Source: DATLFS01 sp035540935 (GTDB taxonomy: Bacteria; Actinomycetota; CADDZG01; WHSQ01). From it: a stretch of 8,259 bases of DNA. The DNA is taken from the NCBI GenBank assembly GCA_035540935.1, contig DATLFS010000128.1:1-8259 (forward strand), written 5' to 3'. Positions 6,481 through 8,259 of this stretch are shown here, piece after piece (the first letter of the stretch is position 1; each line of letters opens with the position of its first letter). The notes beneath the pieces are model-generated. The model ran no database searches and was not told the DNA's origin. It worked only from the letters and a program-made list of their open reading frames with translations. A program made the position numbers and the translations under genes.

Positions 6481-7880
6481 CTCACGTAGAAGATGGCGAA
6501 GTAGACGACGAAGGCGATCGCGCTCACGAGCATCAGCGGCCGTACGTCGCCGCCCTTGCCGCGGGCGTACTTGATGAACACGTAGGAGACGAAGCCCGCA
6601 CCGATCCCGTTCGTGATCGAGTAGGTGAAAGGCATCAGGACCATCGTCAGGAAGGCCGGGATCGAGGTCTCCACGTCGTCCCACGGGATCTCCCGCACCG
6701 CCGTCATCATCAGGAAGCCGACGAGCACGAGCGCCGGCGCCGCCGCCTGCAGCGGGATGATCTCGGCGAGGGGCGAGAAGAAGATCGCCAGCAGGAACAG
6801 GCCTCCGGTTACGAGCGCAGTGAGGCCGGTACGGCCGCCTTCTGCGATCCCGGACGCGCTTTCGATGTAGGTCGTGTTGGAGGACGCCGAGAAGGCGCCT
6901 CCTACGGCGGCCGCAGCGGAGTCCACGAGCAGGACCTTGTCGACGTCCGGAAGCCGGCCTTCGGCATCCAGCAACTCCGCCTCTCTCCCGAGGCCGATCG
7001 CCGTTCCCATCGTGTCGAAGAAGTCGGCGATCATCAGCGTGAACACCGCCAGCACGGCGGCGAGGAACCCCATCTCGGCGAAGAAGCCGAACGAGAAGTT
7101 GCCGATCAACGAGAAGTTGTCGGCCGAAGGCATGTCCACCGGCGACTGAAGCTGTGCCGAGGTACCGAAGCCGGCGCCGTCGAGGAACAGCTCGTTCACG
7201 ATCACCGCGAGGACCGTCGTCGCCAGGATGCCGATGAGCAGCGCCCCGCGCACGCGCTGCGCGTACAGCAGGATGATCAGCAGCAGGCCGATGACGAAGA
7301 TCGCGACCGGCCAGCCCTGGAGCTCACCCCCCGTACCGAGCTGGAGCGGCGGCACCGGGATCGTCGTCGAGGTGACGAACCCCGCGTCCACGAAACCGAT
7401 GATCGCGATGAAGAGACCGATGCCGACGGCGATGGAGTGCTTGAGGGGAAGCGGCACCGCGTCCATCACCGCTTGCCTGAACTTCGTGAGGACGAGGATC
7501 AAGATGATGATGCCCTCGGTCACGACCACGCCCATCGCCTGCGGCCAGGTGAGGCCGTTCGCCGCGACCAGCTGGAACGCGACGACGCCGTTGAGTCCTA
7601 ACCCCGCCGCGATCGCGAAGGGATAGTTCGCCACTGCCCCCATCGCGATGGTCATGAGACCGGCCGCCAGCGCCGTGACCGTGAGGACCGCGGCGCCGGA
7701 CAGGGTCGTCCCCTCGGAATCCGGCACCGACAGGATGGCCGGGTTCAGGAACAGGATGTAGGCCATCGTCATGAAGGTCGTGATCCCGGCGATGACCTCG
7801 GTGCGCACCGTCGATCCGCGCTCCGTCACCCGGAAGTAGCCGTCCAGGCCGCCCCTCCGGGCATCGACCGACTGCGACAT
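6465..7880 (-). CDS. AzgA/PbuG-type purine nucleobase permease (NCS2 superfamily)
   Basis: 471 aa, complete, strongly hydrophobic with about 12-14 membrane segments. It is a proton-coupled importer in the cytoplasmic membrane; relatives take up adenine, guanine or hypoxanthine. Family signatures: TTFMTMAYILFLNPAIL (34-50); NYPFAIAAGLGLNGVVAF (85-102), the counterpart of the AzgA APGMGLNA substrate-site loop; VPLPLKHSIAVGIGLFIAIIGF (142-163); DFFDTMGTAIGL (from Asp286); and TTYIESASGIAEGGRTG (336-352), with Glu340 in the usual binding-site position. The start at ATG 7880-7878 follows a GGGGGAG ribosome site on the minus strand (rc of 7884-7890). It converges on the dehydrogenase gene. Its nearness to adenine deaminase suggests that imported adenine is the shared substrate, but this is inference; hypoxanthine or guanine uptake fits the family equally well. 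Confidence 0.92.
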   Translation of the reverse strand: MSQSVDARRGGLDGYFRVTERGSTVRTEVIAGITTFMTMAYILFLNPAILSVPDSEGTTLSGAAVLTVTALAAGLMTIAMGAVANYPFAIAAGLGLNGVVAFQLVAANGLTWPQAMGVVVTEGIIILILVLTKFRQAVMDAVPLPLKHSIAVGIGLFIAIIGFVDAGFVTSTTIPVPPLQLGTGGELQGWPVAIFVIGLLLIILLYAQRVRGALLIGILATTVLAVIVNELFLDGAGFGTSAQLQSPVDMPSADNFSLIGNFSFGFFAEMGFLAAVLAVFTLMIADFFDTMGTAIGLGREAELLDAEGRLPDVDKVLLVDSAAAAVGGAFSASSNTTYIESASGIAEGGRTGLTALVTGGLFLLAIFFSPLAEIIPLQAAAPALVLVGFLMMTAVREIPWDDVETSIPAFLTMVLMPFTYSITNGIGAGFVSYVFIKYARGKGGDVRPLMLVSAIAFVVYFAIFYVRGWLT

Positions 7881-7929
7881 CAGCTCCCCCTTCTCCGCGT
7901 TGGGCGCGCCCCGCGGCCGCCTCCCGCCC

Positions 7930-7958
7930 TCTATATCAAGCAGAGCGAGTGCTAGGAA
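7930..7958 (-). promoter_or_regulatory. Candidate promoter for the purine permease gene
   Basis: On the minus strand, TATAGA (7935-7930) forms a -10-like box, with TTCCTA (7958-7953) 17 bases upstream as a weak -35 box. The expected 5' leader of about 40 bases up to the ATG at 7880 is too short for a purine riboswitch aptamer. The AT-rich patch stands out in otherwise GC-rich sequence, but the -35 match is poor. Confidence 0.35.
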
Positions 7959-7975
7959 GGATTCTGCTCATAGAG

Positions 7976-7990
7976 CGCGAAACAATCGCG
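7976..7990 (-). other. Short inverted repeat just after the stop of the right-edge gene
   Basis: CGCGA (7976-7980) and TCGCG (7986-7990) form a perfect 5-bp stem with a 5-base loop, directly after the TGA at 7993-7991 of the right-edge gene. It could mark the 3' end of that transcript, but the stem is short and no T-run follows. Confidence 0.2.
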
Positions 7991-8259
7991 TCAGTCGGCA
8001 ACCGCTCCGCCGCTCGGCGCGCTCGCGCCCCCGCCGCGGCCCGAAAGCCGCAGGCGGAGGCGCTTGTAACCGTCGACCACCTGGTCGAGAAGCTCGACGT
8101 CCGAGGACTTGAGCGCACCGCGCCGTCCGGCACGGAGCTCGCCGGAGAGCTGGTCGTTAGTCGGACGCCCCTGCAGGTAGCTCAGCAGCTCCTCGAAGGA
8201 ATCGATCTGGCCGGCCTCCGAGCCGCACTCGGAGGGGTCGTAGAAGCAGATGTCGCCCC
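7991..8259 (-). CDS. Hypothetical protein, C-terminal fragment (cut by window edge)
   Basis: About 88 codons of an open frame enter from the right edge and end at TGA 7993-7991; whole codons run from base 8257. I do not recognise the protein. It reads GDICFYDPSECGSEAG, with two cysteines six residues apart, then a likely helical, charged part (IDSFEELLSYLQGRPTNDQL, later SSDVELLDQVVDGYKRLRLR), and ends in a flexible Gly/Ala/Ser tail. The sequence has coding character: charged and hydrophobic residues alternate in helix-like patterns and there is no internal stop. It lies upstream of the purine permease on the same strand with 110 bases between them, enough for a separate promoter, so an operon is uncertain. 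The paired cysteines could mean a secreted or metal-binding domain, but that is speculation. Confidence 0.6.
   Translation of the reverse strand, partial: GDICFYDPSECGSEAGQIDSFEELLSYLQGRPTNDQLSGELRAGRRGALKSSDVELLDQVVDGYKRLRLRLSGRGGGASAPSGGAVAD

Noticed and set aside
7881..7990. Purine riboswitch ahead of the purine permease
   Set aside because: The 110-bp gap shows no three-way-junction core of a purine aptamer, and the likely leader is only about 40 bases.
7936..8133. 65-codon minus-strand frame at the right end
   Set aside because: It overlaps the better-supported open C-terminal fragment in another frame and is Arg/Ser/Ala-rich shadow sequence.

Overview
The window is high-GC, densely packed bacterial chromosome. 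GC-rich third codon positions, a TTG start, long spurious antisense reading frames and the style of the proteins (twin ATPases with an FtsX-type permease, an LVIVD-repeat secreted protein, an ALDH4-type dehydrogenase) point to an actinobacterium (Actinomycetota), possibly an uncultured lineage. The phylum is inferred from protein style; no marker gene is present. There are no tRNAs, rRNAs, CRISPR arrays or mobile elements.

Left block (1-2927, minus strand), in order of transcription: a secreted LVIVD-repeat beta-propeller protein with a TTG start (2927-1764); after 24 bases an ABC ATPase (1739-1074); a second ABC ATPase (1077-370) overlapping it by ATGA; and after 39 bases the N-terminus of an FtsX-like permease that leaves the window at base 1. 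The last three look like one MacB/LolD-like transporter with two non-identical ATPases. The LVIVD protein may be its extracytoplasmic partner.

Middle block (3037-6457, plus strand), diverging from the left block across a 109-bp gap: a complete adenine deaminase, whose 3' end overlaps by 11 bases the start of a complete 1-pyrroline-5-carboxylate dehydrogenase (glutamate semialdehyde dehydrogenase). The deaminase has no well-spaced ribosome-binding site; a weak promoter-like pair just upstream would place transcription start at its ATG, so a leaderless mRNA is possible.

Right block (6465-8259, minus strand): a complete AzgA/PbuG-type purine permease converges on the dehydrogenase, with only 7 bases between the two stop codons. 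Upstream of it, and entering from the right edge, is the C-terminal end of an unrecognised protein. The deaminase and permease together suggest purine salvage: uptake of a nucleobase and conversion of adenine to hypoxanthine plus ammonia. The dehydrogenase coupled to the deaminase is the odd partner, since it normally belongs to proline or arginine catabolism.

Most genes here belong to known families. The parts most worth a second look are the LVIVD/ABC cluster with its asymmetric ATPase pair and the deaminase-dehydrogenase coupling. I see no clear evidence for a wholly new system.
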